Translations under genes and position numbers: made by a program | Assembly: GCA_016801885.1 (NCBI GenBank) | Contig: CM028882.1 | Span: 15,083,047 to 15,147,046, forward strand | Reading direction: 5' to 3' | DNA from: Toxotes chatareus | Taxonomy: Eukaryota > Chordata > Actinopteri > Toxotidae | DNA: 64,000 nucleotides | Shown here: in pieces, positions 29,756 to 43,447 of the stretch | How positions within the stretch are numbered: the stretch's first letter is position 1 | Layout of the letters: every line of letters begins with the position of its first letter | Notes under the pieces: model-generated | What the model saw: the letters and a program-made list of their open reading frames with translations, nothing else | Database searches by the model: none | Told to the model about the DNA's origin: nothing

Positions 29756-32700
29756 GCATGTTCTCCCTCTCCCCTCCTTCCAAACTCCCCCTGTATCTCT
29801 TCTTCCTGGTCTGTGGAAAGCAAATGAAGAATCTTGGGCGGAAGGCAGTTTCTGCGTGCTCGTTAAAAAGAACAATCTTTGCCAGAGGAAAGTGCTGCAG
29901 CAACTGTGCTGCAGAACGTGCTCGCAAAAGGGGTGACGGGACGTACTCACTGGGCGTAAAGGGAGTGTGGGGGCACAGGGGGCACTCCTCCTTCTCAAGC
30001 CCCCCTGCCCACTCATTCACAGTCACATAATTTATAAGAGAATCTGTGCCTCTTAAAGGGACTGCATCGGAGGTGCGATGACAGGACTACAACAAACCTA
30101 CCTTTTTTCTGTACTGGGACACACACATGTGGTCAGGGTGTAAAATGACTGGGACTTATTTCAAGAACAAACGAGCAAATGAAAACAAAAGTGAAAACAA
30201 ACAAAAGAATAAAACGTGTCGGTATTTTGTGACCAAAGCATCGATGCCAAAATAATCGAACCTTCTTTTTTGTTGCCAGTGTAGGAAGCATAGCTAAAAA
30301 CAGGAGCCACTCAGCCTGTGAAACTCTGAATACGTCTGTGTGCATTTTTTATTTTGGCTCCTCTTCCTCCTCTCTTTCCAGTGTTAACAATAAACAGATG
30401 GAGAGTGAACATACAGTAGGAAAGGCCCTGGTTTTCTGCCTGTAAATATATGTCAGAGGAAAAAAAAAAAAGAAGCTCACTCAGTAATGTGAAAATAATG
30501 TCTGTCTGGGCTGACTTTGGCTGTTTAGGGGAGGGAAGACAAATTCACACACAGTTATATACACACACACGAATGCACACACGCGTACAGCACAAAGATG
30601 CATATATCCCACACACACACACACACACACTTATAAACATGAACTCAGACACATAAATCAGCCATCACTTGAAGTTACAGACGCCACAGTGTCACTGTAC
30701 GCCAAGACTGATGCACGTTACTGACCAAAATCACCTCATTTCATTTATTTAAAAACATAGGGCCTGCCCTCTGAATAGTGTGTGTGTTTGTCTTTATTGG
30801 TATGTGTAGAAGAATGCTATTAATTCTCGATGTAAGCCCAGACAGCATTGATTCATTCCAGAGGTACTACACGACGAGTCGATAGTCATTCCTTCCGGAG
30901 TTTTCTGCAGGGGAGGAAACGCTGCAATGAGTTATAATGAATTTGTGATACTGGGGATGCACCGATGCCCATTTTTCACCCATGATGCAGATTCTGGATA
31001 CTGAACTCTTGCCCAAAACTGAGTATTGATTTCATCCATTACTGTGACTGAACGATTTCAAGCTCCACCATTATTAATCTAAAGCTCTTCCATATGTTGG
31101 TTTGATTCCCCATATGTGCCATATGTAACCCCGATAAAGGGAATTTAGTCCAGTGATGATATTTCATCTGTATCGGTGCATCCCTACATGTTACTGCTCT
31201 CAAATAAAATAGAGTTTTAGAAGTTTCAACTCATTCCATTTTAATGGCAATGCATATCAGCCGAAGTATTGCTCCACACTTTCAACACAGAAGGTCAATG
31301 ATCGGCACAGAAAATATTCTGTTGTTATCATGTTTCATCTGCAGGTAAAGGTCTCTGACAGGCAGACAGACAGCAAACTGCTGTGGTGCAAATCAGAACT
31401 GTGACAGTTTTACCTTCAGTTATTTCGGAAAAGGGATTTTGTCCCAAAAAATGTAGTTATAGAAACACATTTGGCCGTAGAACTTCAGTCAAGCCAACAA
31501 AAATCGGAAAAGAAAAGAGGCAATCTATTTTTTTTCTGTTTACAGCAACTGAAAGTAAGTGACAACATCACAGCAGAACCAGGAGTGTGTCAGAAATGTT
31601 AATTCATATTGAGTCGAAACTGTATGCGTGTTAAGGCCGGCAGACTTCAGACGCCTGGTTTCTCCTCCTGTCTGTCTCTGAACCTTACCCGATGAAAGTC
31701 AAAGGTTATTCTGGTGGTGCTGGTTTCTAATAAAGAACAGCAAAAAATAATAACAATAATGTTTAAGATTCTTATTCTGTGTGGGTCTTCACACCTGCAG
31801 CTTGAGCATTTACAGTATTAGATGAATTGTTGTACTGTCAACTGGTAATGGTTCTTGATGATTTGTAATAAAGCTTGATGAATCCCCTGTTTTGGTTAAC
31901 AAAAACTTATTCTTGGTCATTGTTTAAGATGACTTGAATTGACTTTAGATTGTGTGATAGTAGACACACACACACACCCCTCGTATAAAAGCTGTTTTTA
32001 CTGTGTACCTGTGACATATCTGTGACAATGCATTATTAATGTTACTCAAAGTCCTAGTTTTGAAAATTTTTTTTTTTTTTTACTTAAGTGTTCTTATTAA
32101 AATGTTTAATCTATTCATGTTTTTGTTTGTTTTCAGTTCTCATTATGTTGACAGCTTTTTCATTAGTATTATTTCATTCATTAACTTTTTTGCTCATCGC
32201 TTTCTCACTTTCTGTCCAAAACATTAGGTTTTCTGTTTTCACTCTCCCATGGAGATTTTTTTTTTTTTTTTTTTTTAACAGGTTCATGACAGGAAATAAC
32301 TTAGTTGAAATTCAGATCATTGCTTCCGGAAACTTTTCGTTTTTCAGCACTTGATCAGATTGATTAAATGAAGGTTCCACATGCCTGAGGCAAAGCACTT
32401 AAAGGGGAGACGTGTGCACTCAATGACAATTAGGTGGAAGCTAAAAACAGGTCATCAATTCAAGGATTTACTGCCTTATTATAGACGCAAACGTCATTGT
32501 CTTATGTGGACTTAGTTGAAACTATTTTACATTCATGAGACAGCTGAGCCTGAGAACATATTTTCTTGTTATTTTGTCAGGTTTTTTTTTTTTTTTAGCA
32601 TTTTATTTTGTTGCCAGACAGCAGCAATTAATATAGCAGTAGATATCAACACCTCCTATAATTCAAACAGTGTCAACATATACTGCTCCAAAATCAGTTC

Positions 32701-34115
32701 TGTTAGAGGAGTGAGCAGATAACAAATTTCCTCATACTCAGTAGTTGCATTTAAACCCATAGGATATTTATCAAGTAATAATAGTTCTAGTAATAATATC
32801 GAGTGTCATCCAACGGCCTTCAGAGAAGCATTTCAATGCAAATGCTCGATACATGTGCAGTATGTTTCTTAAGTACAATAAAGAAGGTGATTTATGAATA
32901 ACTGTAAGCACCCTCCCAAGTTCTCCCCATTCAACCATCCATTGTTTTATTTTGTTCCATGTCCATGTTGTAGAACTGATATATTACAGCAACATTGGCA
33001 ACTGTGTTACAGCAGGAATTTCAGTGAGTCTTTTGTTCAAGTCTGTTGAAGTAGGTGGTTCAAGGTGGGTTATTCACAGATTATACAGGTGATACAGTTC
33101 CACACAGACACACGCGCACACACGTGTATGAATAACCCTGTAGTGCAGTTCTGATCTTTTTGTCACTCAGCTTAATTTACTGTGAATCCTGTAAGTGTCA
33201 TAAAATCAATGCAATATATTTTTCCGCCTCAATCCTACAAGGAGCGTTTATTCAGTGGTGAAGTCAACACATAAATTTAAATCCTCACCAAACTCCAAAC
33301 AAATGTTCTTTCTGTTAAGTTCACAGCTTGGATCTCTCTTCAGTGCTGATTCTGATCATAATTAACGTAATCCCTCATATATTTAGCATCTACTGACGTT
33401 CAAGTCATATGGGGAACTGTGAGAAATCTTACTTTATCCTGTAACCTATGGGCAGAGAGCACTGTGGCTCAGCAGTTATCAGTCTGTGTTTTTTGTCTTT
33501 AGGGGCTTCCCACCCCAGAAGTTGTGTTAGGTAATAATCCTGACATTGCCCTTGAACAAGGCATTGACATACTAAGTAGTTTGGTGAAATACTGAGGACA
33601 GATGTTCCCACGGGGTTTAAGCTTGTATACCTTAACTGAGGTCAAGAAGAAAGAACAATTCTCTGTGGTAGTAAACACACAATATTAGATAAACAATGTG
33701 TTTAATACGCTCTTGACCACCTGCGGGGTGTAGAGAATATGTTTTTCTACTTTCTTGGACCAACTGTGTGGAGGTATCGTCAGGAGGAGGAAAGGCCAGG
33801 ACATTGGGATTCAGGACCAGGTGTGGTGGATGTCAGTGTGATATCTGCCAGCAGAGCTCTCTCTCCTGACAGTGTAGACTGTCAATGTCCTTGCAAGGTC
33901 AGCTGAGTCCATAACAGAGGAAAAGTTTCACTCCCTTGAGTGACAGGCTCTCTTTCTTCTCTCTCTCTGCTCCATTCTTCTCGCGTCTGGCAGTGGGAGT
34001 CCAAAGTGTCTGCTTTTGCTGAGTGGAGTTGTGCGGCTTTCCATCCCTTGAGAACTTGGCTCCCTGTTTGTTTGTGTGCGTGAGTGAGGGAGAGACAAAC
34101 AGAAAGACAGGGAGA

Positions 34116-34148
<33 letters not shown>

Positions 34149-36834
34149 GGAGAGTGACGGCGTTTATTAGGGGGCTGTTTGAATGGTTTCAGCAGAGCTC
34201 TGCTGAATGGGAAGCCACCGCCTGTTGTGTTTGTATACAAAGAAGCTCTTTTGTTTTGAAAGGAACAATTGAGCTTTTCACAGAAAGCCAGAGAGCACAG
34301 ACAACCTCGCTGCTGCCTTGAAGGATGCTCTCTCTCTCTCTTACACACACACAGATCTCCATCCTTATGCCTGCGCCAGTGTCTGTCACCTTTGTCTAAT
34401 ACAAAGGTAGGATAGGAGACAATGTTTATGCCTCTTTTGTTATGGCTCTTTTCAATGCTGCCAAGTGTGAAGCTGAAGGTTGATGGGTTTGTGGAACTTT
34501 TTTTTTCCAGTCCTATAGCAACATTGGACACAATAGCTTCCATACATATTGAAGTGAACAAAGTTTACGTAACACTCATTCAACCAAGCAAAAAGATTAT
34601 TCAATTAACATGATCAATTCATAACTTTACAAGCACAATAAGTAGGGTTTTTTTGCTGCAAAGCTTGTAATGACAACAATATTATAATATAATACCTGGA
34701 GTGTGATAATGTTTTGATCAATGCCAGTAACTCAACAATTACTTTGCCAGGTGTTGAGATTTCTGGCACCCAAAACTCAATTTCCAGCCTGCACTCCGTT
34801 TTGCAACAAAAACTTTCCGTCCTTCCAAAACCTACGCACATTTTCAGCATTTTCAGCAGTGGAGGATGTGACCATGAGGCTGTAGGAATTCTATTCTCAA
34901 GTGAAAAATAAGCAAATGAATGTTTCTTTATGACATGGCAGACAATTGGGTTGCATCTCTACTCTAATTAGCAGGCTCGCTTCTCCTTCCTGTAGCTGAG
35001 CCAGAGACCTGCCAATGTTTGCATTACCTGGTCCCTCATGGTCACATACAGGTCATTAAATGTAATTGCCCATTGGAATGCCCCTTTTAAGTCTTAGGCT
35101 CAAATCTGGTAAAACACTAAGAAGTATTTCCATCCAACCATCTTCTCTCACTGTGTCCTTTTCAAGGTCAGTCACTTCTGAGCGTCATCAGGGGTGAACC
35201 AGACAAATACATCTGTGGATAACTTAGTTTCAAGTTTGCTTAGACTACATGACTTTGGACTGTGGCAGAAGAGCACATAAACATGGACAGAACATTATAT
35301 AAAAACAAGACAGAATAGAAAACAACAAAAAAGAGACATAGCTGTTATTGTGCAGGAGATATCAGAAGCTAGAGGACAAATGTAACAATGACAAAGGACT
35401 GTTATAACTGGTGCAACTAGGACACGTCACAGTATCACACATATCAAATCTGGTAAACATATGAAAACAAAACGTGGCTCAACCAAAGTATGTAAGTATG
35501 AAACTAGTAAAAAACAGAAAAACTTGTTGAAGAGGTTTTTCTTGGAGTTTTTACAGCAGGGACTTGAGGCAGAATTTTTCAGGCAGCAGGTGTGAGGCCA
35601 TGTTGTTCACTCTTGTTCTCTGTCTGCAGGAGAGTACCTGAGTAAACATGAAAAGTGCCACCTGTGTGACATTACCTGTCTGGAGTGCACAGGTCCAGAG
35701 ACAGAGGACTGCACCAGCTGCCCCCCAACACGGTGAGCAACCACTGACACACAAACAAATTTGTTCAAAAGATGCAACATAACACTGCTGAGGAGGTTTA
35801 CTTACAGTGCTCCAATCAACCAACCCACACACTGAACCACGCCACACCTACAGGTTCTTTGATGACGGACGCTGCAACATTCGCTGCCAGACAGGGCGTT
35901 ATGCAATGGGGAGGCAGTGCTATCTCTGTCACCACACCTGCCAGGAGTGTTCTGATGAGGGACCAGACAAATGCACCAGCTGTGACAGAGGTACTCTAAC
36001 CTGGGTTAGGATTTGAAAACCTTGTTTGACAATCAAATGCAAATGTATATTAATTACTTATAGTGTAACTGACAATGCAGATATGATGCAGATAAAACAT
36101 TTTAACATTCTTATATGTTTGAACAGTTCCCTCGGTTTCTTTCCCACCACATGAAGCCTGCACGCTCTGAGCCTTTGAACTGACACAGGTAGCTTTTTGC
36201 AGAGGTGCGCTGGTGATTGCTTAAAAACCCATCTATCTAGCTGTGACTGGAATGTAAGAGAAATCGTGCTGTTTTGTAACATCGCATGGATCAAGCCAAG
36301 GCTCATTTGTGCCAGACTAAACCAATCAATCCTCTAAAAGTAAATGAATCTAATTAAAGCATTAATTCAGCTAAGTCCTGCTGATAGATGCATTAAAAGG
36401 GGGAAATCTGTCATTTGTTTGTTGTATCCTTGTGCAGAGGTCACTGCACATCTCTCACGTTTTAGCTCAATGAAGGGAAAAATGTGTCTGGATGACGGAA
36501 AAATTTTACCTTGTGGTAAGTTTTATAATCTTAGGATCCTGTGCAGTCAATCCAAAAGTCCATGTAAAAAAGAGAACAAAAACTAAACCGTTTTCATCAG
36601 TGTAAAAACAGTCACTGTGATAAAACCCGGACGTCATTAGAGGCTCACAGCTGAAGAAATATCAGCTTGAAGGTGGTAGTAATAACTGTGTTTATCACAG
36701 TGTCACAGACAGTATTATGGCTGTCAGAACAAATGTATTTACACTGGGGAGATTCTGTTACGCACACACCCACCTACACACACACACTTTAAGATACCAG
36801 ACAGCCAAGGAGAAGATTAACACCAGATTTCCCC

Positions 36835-36892
<58 letters not shown>

Positions 36893-39800
36893 CTTTCTCA
36901 CCCTCACGTGTGCGCACACACTCTCAATTAGCCGGCAAGTTTGTCAGGCTGTGTTTGCAAATGTGGTTCCATTTAATTGCAGGTCTGTCTGAGGCTCAAT
37001 GAGACATAACAATAATAACATGAAGAGACCCTCCATCTCTCTCTCCCCGTGTCATTTCTCTCTCTAAACAACCTCTCTTATCTTGGCCAGTCACCCACAC
37101 ACATGCATACTGGTACACACTGAGCAGACAATTCTTGATACTGACCTTTGATAGTAACATGGAGTTTTTACACCCCTAGCTAGCTCCAGAGGAGGGAAAA
37201 AAAGAAAGAGCGGCTGAAGGGAGTGTAACAGGGAACAAGGAAGCAGATGAAGGCAAGAAAAGAGGTCACTAATCAAAAATATGAAAGTGTCCGTTTCAGA
37301 AAGCCCAGACATGCATGAAAATTGCAGTAACACACACCAGTACAGAGGTTTTTCACTCTATGGAAGCAAAGACTGGCTGGTAGGATTTGAATCTTATAAG
37401 CAACTGAATACCTGGTTGTTAAATTTAACCACTACTGAACAATTCATGCTGAATTTTAAATTCCTCAAAATTTATAGCATTGAAATATTTTATTTTGAAA
37501 ACCGTGGATCTTGGTTCATAGGGTTTGAATAGTATCAAAACGTTTTTAGGTTTCACAAATTCAGATAAAAAAAAAATCAAGAGTTTAATATTCAACCAAG
37601 TATATTTGCTCAAATGACCTAAAGGTTCAATTCGATCGATTTTTGAGTCGAAAAAATCGGATTGCTGAAATTGGATTTATGTATTTCAAAAAACAAAATT
37701 CTGGATAAAAAAAAATTCAAACTTAAGAATAAGCAGTTGAGTCTGAATGAAATCAGTAACCTCTATCAGCTCATGTTCCTGCCAGTCAAATGTGAAAATG
37801 AAATAATTCATTCATTCATTTTCTACCGCTTAATCCTGTGTCAGGGTCGCGGGGGAGCTGGAGCCTATCCCAGCTGACTATGGGCGAGAGGCGGGGTACA
37901 CCCTGGACTGGTCGCCAGTCAATCGCAGGGCTAACACACAAAGACAGACAACCACACACACACACACACTAAAATGAAATAATGAAAATGAAAAATAATG
38001 TACAAGTAAATATAAATTAATACATGATCCAAGAAAGACAAGTTCACATGAGAGGCATTGAAATGCTGGACTTTGTGAACCTGAAAAAAATATCCCTGCT
38101 TTTACTAAAACATTCATACAGTGGTTTTCTAAAAGCTCCTCAGATCTGCAATACAAATGTTTTTTCTGCTGTAAATGTGTTACCATTCAGTATTTGTATA
38201 TTATGAATTCCAGACAAACCAACAAAGCTGTGTCTGTGTTTTTGTACGTGTATGACTCCTCGTCTGAGTATCTCTGCATACTTGTTTTCTCCATCACGGT
38301 TTTCGTCCCTCAGAATTTTCCCTGCACAGATCTCCTTTTCTCTTCTTGCTCCATCCAGATAGGTTTGGTGTGGCCAGGTACCTCTTTCATGGTCAGTGTC
38401 GGGATGTCTGTCCAGAGGGCTTCTTCCACTCTGTGAGAAGACAGTGTGAGCCCTGTCCTGTCGACTGCATCATCTGTACGGCAGCAGATCACTGCCTCCA
38501 CTGCAGCCCAGGACACAAGATCAGAAACGGCCTGTGCGTCCCGATGGAGTGCAGTGCAGGTGGGAGAGGCAGGAATATCCACATAGGACTTTGTGACATG
38601 ACTAAAGCACTCATTGTTAAATCTACAGCACAAATGCTGTTTAGACTCATGGTGGGTGACTTTTACAGAGGTCAGCACTTTGACTAATGCTGCATAGTAA
38701 AAGCATAAGCAGAAATAACATAATCTGTTGTCTGATTCTAGATGTAGGCAGCGTTATTGTTGAATTGAAAAGAAGAGTTTGGGGAAGGATTTTATAATAA
38801 CTGCCACTGTTGCTCAGCACCGCTGTCGCACAGCTGGCCTGAATTTGGCAAACGTCACCTCAGGGAACACACATGTAGCACACTGACCTCATTTTAAAGC
38901 AAGTATTAAAATTCAAATGCTCTCAGAAAATATGCCAACACACAGGGCAGTAGAGACACAGTTTAATAGAAATGTGCACAGACTGACCAGAGGATTGGAA
39001 ACTATTCTTTGGACTGAATTCTTTGAACTACTGCACTATGGTACTATAAAAGCATTTGGATCTCTGCGTCAGATGTGAAAAATGTGTAGTTCACCTGAGG
39101 AATTTTAAGCTTCTGAAGATAACAGTAATATTTCATATATGAGTCAAGGTGCCCTTGAAAGTTTAGGAAGTTTCATTAATAGAGCTATGTGTCCATGAGG
39201 TGATTCAGGAAAATTGTCTTATGGTGCTTTTGTCATTTAGGAGCTTAGCAAAAAAGGAATCTGCATACCATCAGAAGAGGAAAAACAAACGGCTACTAAA
39301 CTCTGTTCAACAAAAGAAACAAATGAAAATGCTCTACCAGACAAACAGAGTCAATGAAGTGTCTTAACTTAGTTCATTTATCTAGGCCTGCCTGCCTGGT
39401 GCTGATGTGTTCGTGCTTCTGCTTTCTGTTCTTAATCTGCACAACGAAAGAACATTTGCTGAATTTATTTTTATTGTCAGATTGTGAAAGATGAACACAT
39501 TGCACTTTGTCTCATCATATGAGATCAAAATGTGAAAGCCAGCCAAAGGAGGACTGAGGAAAAAAAACTGAAATGTTTTGAGTGAGTTTTTTTTTTTTTT
39601 TTTTTTTTTTAGATATTTGAGATAAGGAGGAGAGGTGGAGGTGAAACCGTATGAGTGGGAGAATGAGACAAAATTCTTATCATATGTGGTGGGCAGGTCT
39701 CAACAGGCCCCACAGACAGTTTAAACTCTGTAGCAGGCAGAACTGATGGTGTGGACAGTGGTGGGATTTGTCTGCTGTGCTTGTTTGATCAGCTACTATT

Positions 39801-41276
39801 AATATGATTTTGATTCAAATTTAAATTTAAATCTCTTCTCTTCAATGACTGATGCAAAATAAAAACAAAAAACTGTGATCCAGTATTGAGCAGTTAACAT
39901 AAACTCAAACACTCTTCGAGATCAAGGAATACAGTTTTGAAATTAATTAAACATTTCATTGACTTCATATCTCACATCTTACGAATATATATATTTTTTT
40001 GATCCACTGTTTTATCCACTGTGTTCATCAGGTGAGGTTGCACATGCAGAGAATGAGGGTTGTCTCCAATGTGACGAGGGCTGCAAGCAATGCAAACGCA
40101 GTGAGTCGACGTCTCCTCCTCACTCCTCGCTTTCTCTCCTCCTGCCTCTTTCACCTTCTTCATCGATCAAATTGCAGAAATAAAACCACCATAGATTCAG
40201 CAGCAGCTATATAATGTATCTGCAGTGCACACCACAATGTCTTGCAGTCTAACGTGACTGTAGATAGATAAAACTTGCATTGCTCAACATTTACTGTCGT
40301 CACAGTCGAAGACTTTATCATTTTATTATTTCATTCCTCAGGAGTGAGATGTAGTGAGATGCTGGAAAATCATAACTACCAACAAAGGATGTAACGTACT
40401 AAATGTGTTTGTCAGAGTAGTTGTGAGGTGCTGCCTCTGTTTGTTGCTGCACCTCACTCTTTGCTGTCAGTTTTGTACTACTGCAGATACCTCATCACAA
40501 ATTAAATTAAATGAGACCCCCAACAACAGTTATTAAAATGTAACATGAACATTTTGCTTTCTCCAACAGGCTTCATTCATTAGGGAACTCATTTGTACAA
40601 ACATAGATCATCTCTGAACTTTACTGCCGATTTCCTTAATTATCAGACACCATGCCCCATTAGAAGATGCCACATTAGTATTTAGACTCATATGGGTGCA
40701 GTAAATCTGATATCTTTTTATGTTTTATGTTATGTTTACTGTCTTCACCACAAAGGAAACTACCTGAAATCTAACTGATGTCAGAGGCAGATATATTTAT
40801 CCCACAAAGGGTTAAAAAACTATTCCTCTGCTGCTTCCCTCCAAACCTCTGAATTATGTTTTGAGTAAGATTTGCTGTTTTTAAACATTAAAACTTACAG
40901 TATAAGTCGTCCTCAAATCTCATTCCTTGTGCTCTTCTACCTCACCCTGTCAGTACAAGTCACATGAAGACGAGAGCACTTCCTTCTCCCAGAGATGATT
41001 ACCGACATACCATAGAAAGTTGTTATTGTGCTGAACTAGTCTGAGGTGGAGACGGGGTGTTATTATGTCATTATGCATTCTGGGTGGAATATCTTTCTTC
41101 ACTCTCACCCTCACCACAGCCTCCCTGCCAGCCACACGCTCTTAGTAATCACAATTCTGCAGGCTAAACAGGTCAGTCAGGAGATTAGAGTTTTAAGATG
41201 ATTGGCCCTTTGACGCGAGGCTACGGGCAGAAGTGAAGATGAAACAGAACATGTGGTGTCTGAAACTGGCATCTGA

Positions 41277-41316
<40 letters not shown>

Positions 41317-43388
41317 CGTGTGTGTGCATGCTTATGCTATGTGTCATCCTGCATTTCTGAAAGCCGCTTTTGGACATTTACAGTAACACAAGGACATTTT
41401 TAGAATGTGAGGTTGTTTTGGTTGGTTCTCATGTTTTTGTGGGGTTACCTCGGGTGTGGGTTACTTTAAGTGTACTATGTGCTATTATACAATAAAGGGA
41501 AAGTTCACTGCAAAATGATATAATTATCTTTTTTTGTAATGTTTTAAAATGGCAACAAAATTACTCAAAGTACAGGTGTTCTGAGACCCAACGCTAGTTC
41601 TTAGGTTTTGGGTTCTATTTTCATTTCTCTGTCTGCAAATGAGCTCTGTGTGTGTGTGTGTGTTTGTTTGTTTGTGAGGTGTTGTTGTGAGGAATCTATC
41701 AGTGAGCCTGCCAGCCTGACCGGGTGTGATAAGATGAAGCAGCACCTACTCCGTCTTATCTCCCCCATCAAATAATTTCAGTACTTCGTTTTAACTCATC
41801 ATCGGTTTTATACCCTTTAATCCTCTCTGCGTACTACACTTATTAATCATGGGATAACGGTTTGAAAATATTTTATAATTGGATTAGTCATGTCTGAAAT
41901 CTGTCTGGGCTTGGCGTAATTTCAGGAATGGCACTGAGACATGTCTTGTGGCGTACAGTGACAAAATTACCAGAAGTTGCCTTTTACCTGGGATAAAAAA
42001 GAAAAAAACACCTTCATTATCTTCACCCTTCTTGGCACATGGCTCCATGGCTTCCTCTATTACTGGGCACTGCTTGCTGCTGGCACATCTCAAATCTCTC
42101 AGAGTTTTTCTGTGAACATCACCAGTTGTCTTCCCTGTGCGTCTGTGCTCTTACGTCTTTCATTCCTCAGTTCCAGTGTCTCCAGATGTTTTTCATTTCA
42201 CTGATCAGGGGCTGTCAAACACCTTTTTTGCCCATCTTTGTTCAAGATGAGATGACTTACAAAGACTGCACAATGCACTATGATTTGTCTTCTTTGTTTC
42301 AATATCAATGACTGTTTTCATGAGTCTTATAAGGTTTCAGGAAAGTAGTAACCCAATGGCGCTCCTTTACTGTGGAGCTGGACTCCAGGCCTTTGGCACA
42401 TTAAAGCTCATCTCACCTCCAGCTGTTACATAGCTCCTTTCTGTGCTTGGAAAAAGCTTGATTTCTCATGACTCTTGAGTGCTTCATTATATTCACACAT
42501 GTATTCTCCTTTTCTCCGTCAGCAATCCAATTCTCAAACCACTTCTGGATAATCCCACTATTTCAGTTTCTCCATCTGAAATGATAGTTTGAGGTGACAG
42601 ACTGAGTACCACCGTCCTCACTCTTGCCTATATATCACCTCTTATTTACTGGGATTAAGCCCTAAGTGTGATCACATATCCCATATGTAATATGAAGCTT
42701 GTGAGTGCATGTAGACTGTAAATGTCTGAGTCCTTGCACATTCCACAAGTGCATACTTCAGGATGTGTATGCCAGTTTAAATTCTGTTGAAATCCCCCCT
42801 CCCCTGCCTTGCACAGTTAATATTTATGCGGGCGCTATTTTCTCTCTTCACATAGACACAGCCTGAAGGCACGATTTCCGGCTCCTCACTCCCTCTCTCT
42901 CTTGTTCTATACCTCTGTCCCTCCCACCTTTCCTTTCTCCCAGTCTCTCTCTGTATGAGTAATTGCTTTCACAGGTAGTGGCTTGTCGACTGCATTGAAG
43001 TGTAAACCAGTGCAGTGTTAAGTTGTGGGTGCTGGAAGGAGACAGAGAGGAATGGGGTGTGGGGGTCGACGGAGGCTGTTCTGGAGAGGATGAATGTCCC
43101 AAGGGAAAGTCTGCAGAAGGGGCTTTTTTAGAAGTTATTTCCATCACCCCCCCCCCACCCCCCATCTCTCCCTTAGCCCCCTCCCTCCCCTTCTTTCTTT
43201 CTGCTTCCTGTCAGATCCTTCTTTCTCTTCCTCTTGCCTCTTGCCCCCCCTTGCTCCCTCTGTCCTATTTTGACATTGTTGGACTAAGGCATGACAGCGT
43301 GGCTCTTCCTCGGTTACCAGTTGGATTGACAACAGGAATTAATTGGTTTGGAAGAAAAATTAACTTTCTCCTTTGTCGTGTGCAAAAA

Positions 43389-43447
<59 letters not shown>

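Larger units (their letters stand above)
29937..35629 (+). other. PC5A 3' UTR and remaining intron to exon 16
   Basis: 5.7 kb. It contains the candidate PC5A poly(A) signals, CA-rich sequence at about 30543-30632, the hAT-like MITE, poly-T at about 32252-32277, the possible repeat at 33460 and the GT repeat at 34118. No further exon is recognised. Confidence 0.75.

Noticed and set aside
33899..34561. A 220-codon minus-strand open frame in a pcsk5 intron
   Set aside because: It runs through a GT microsatellite (a THTHTHTH stretch) and shows no protein family features.
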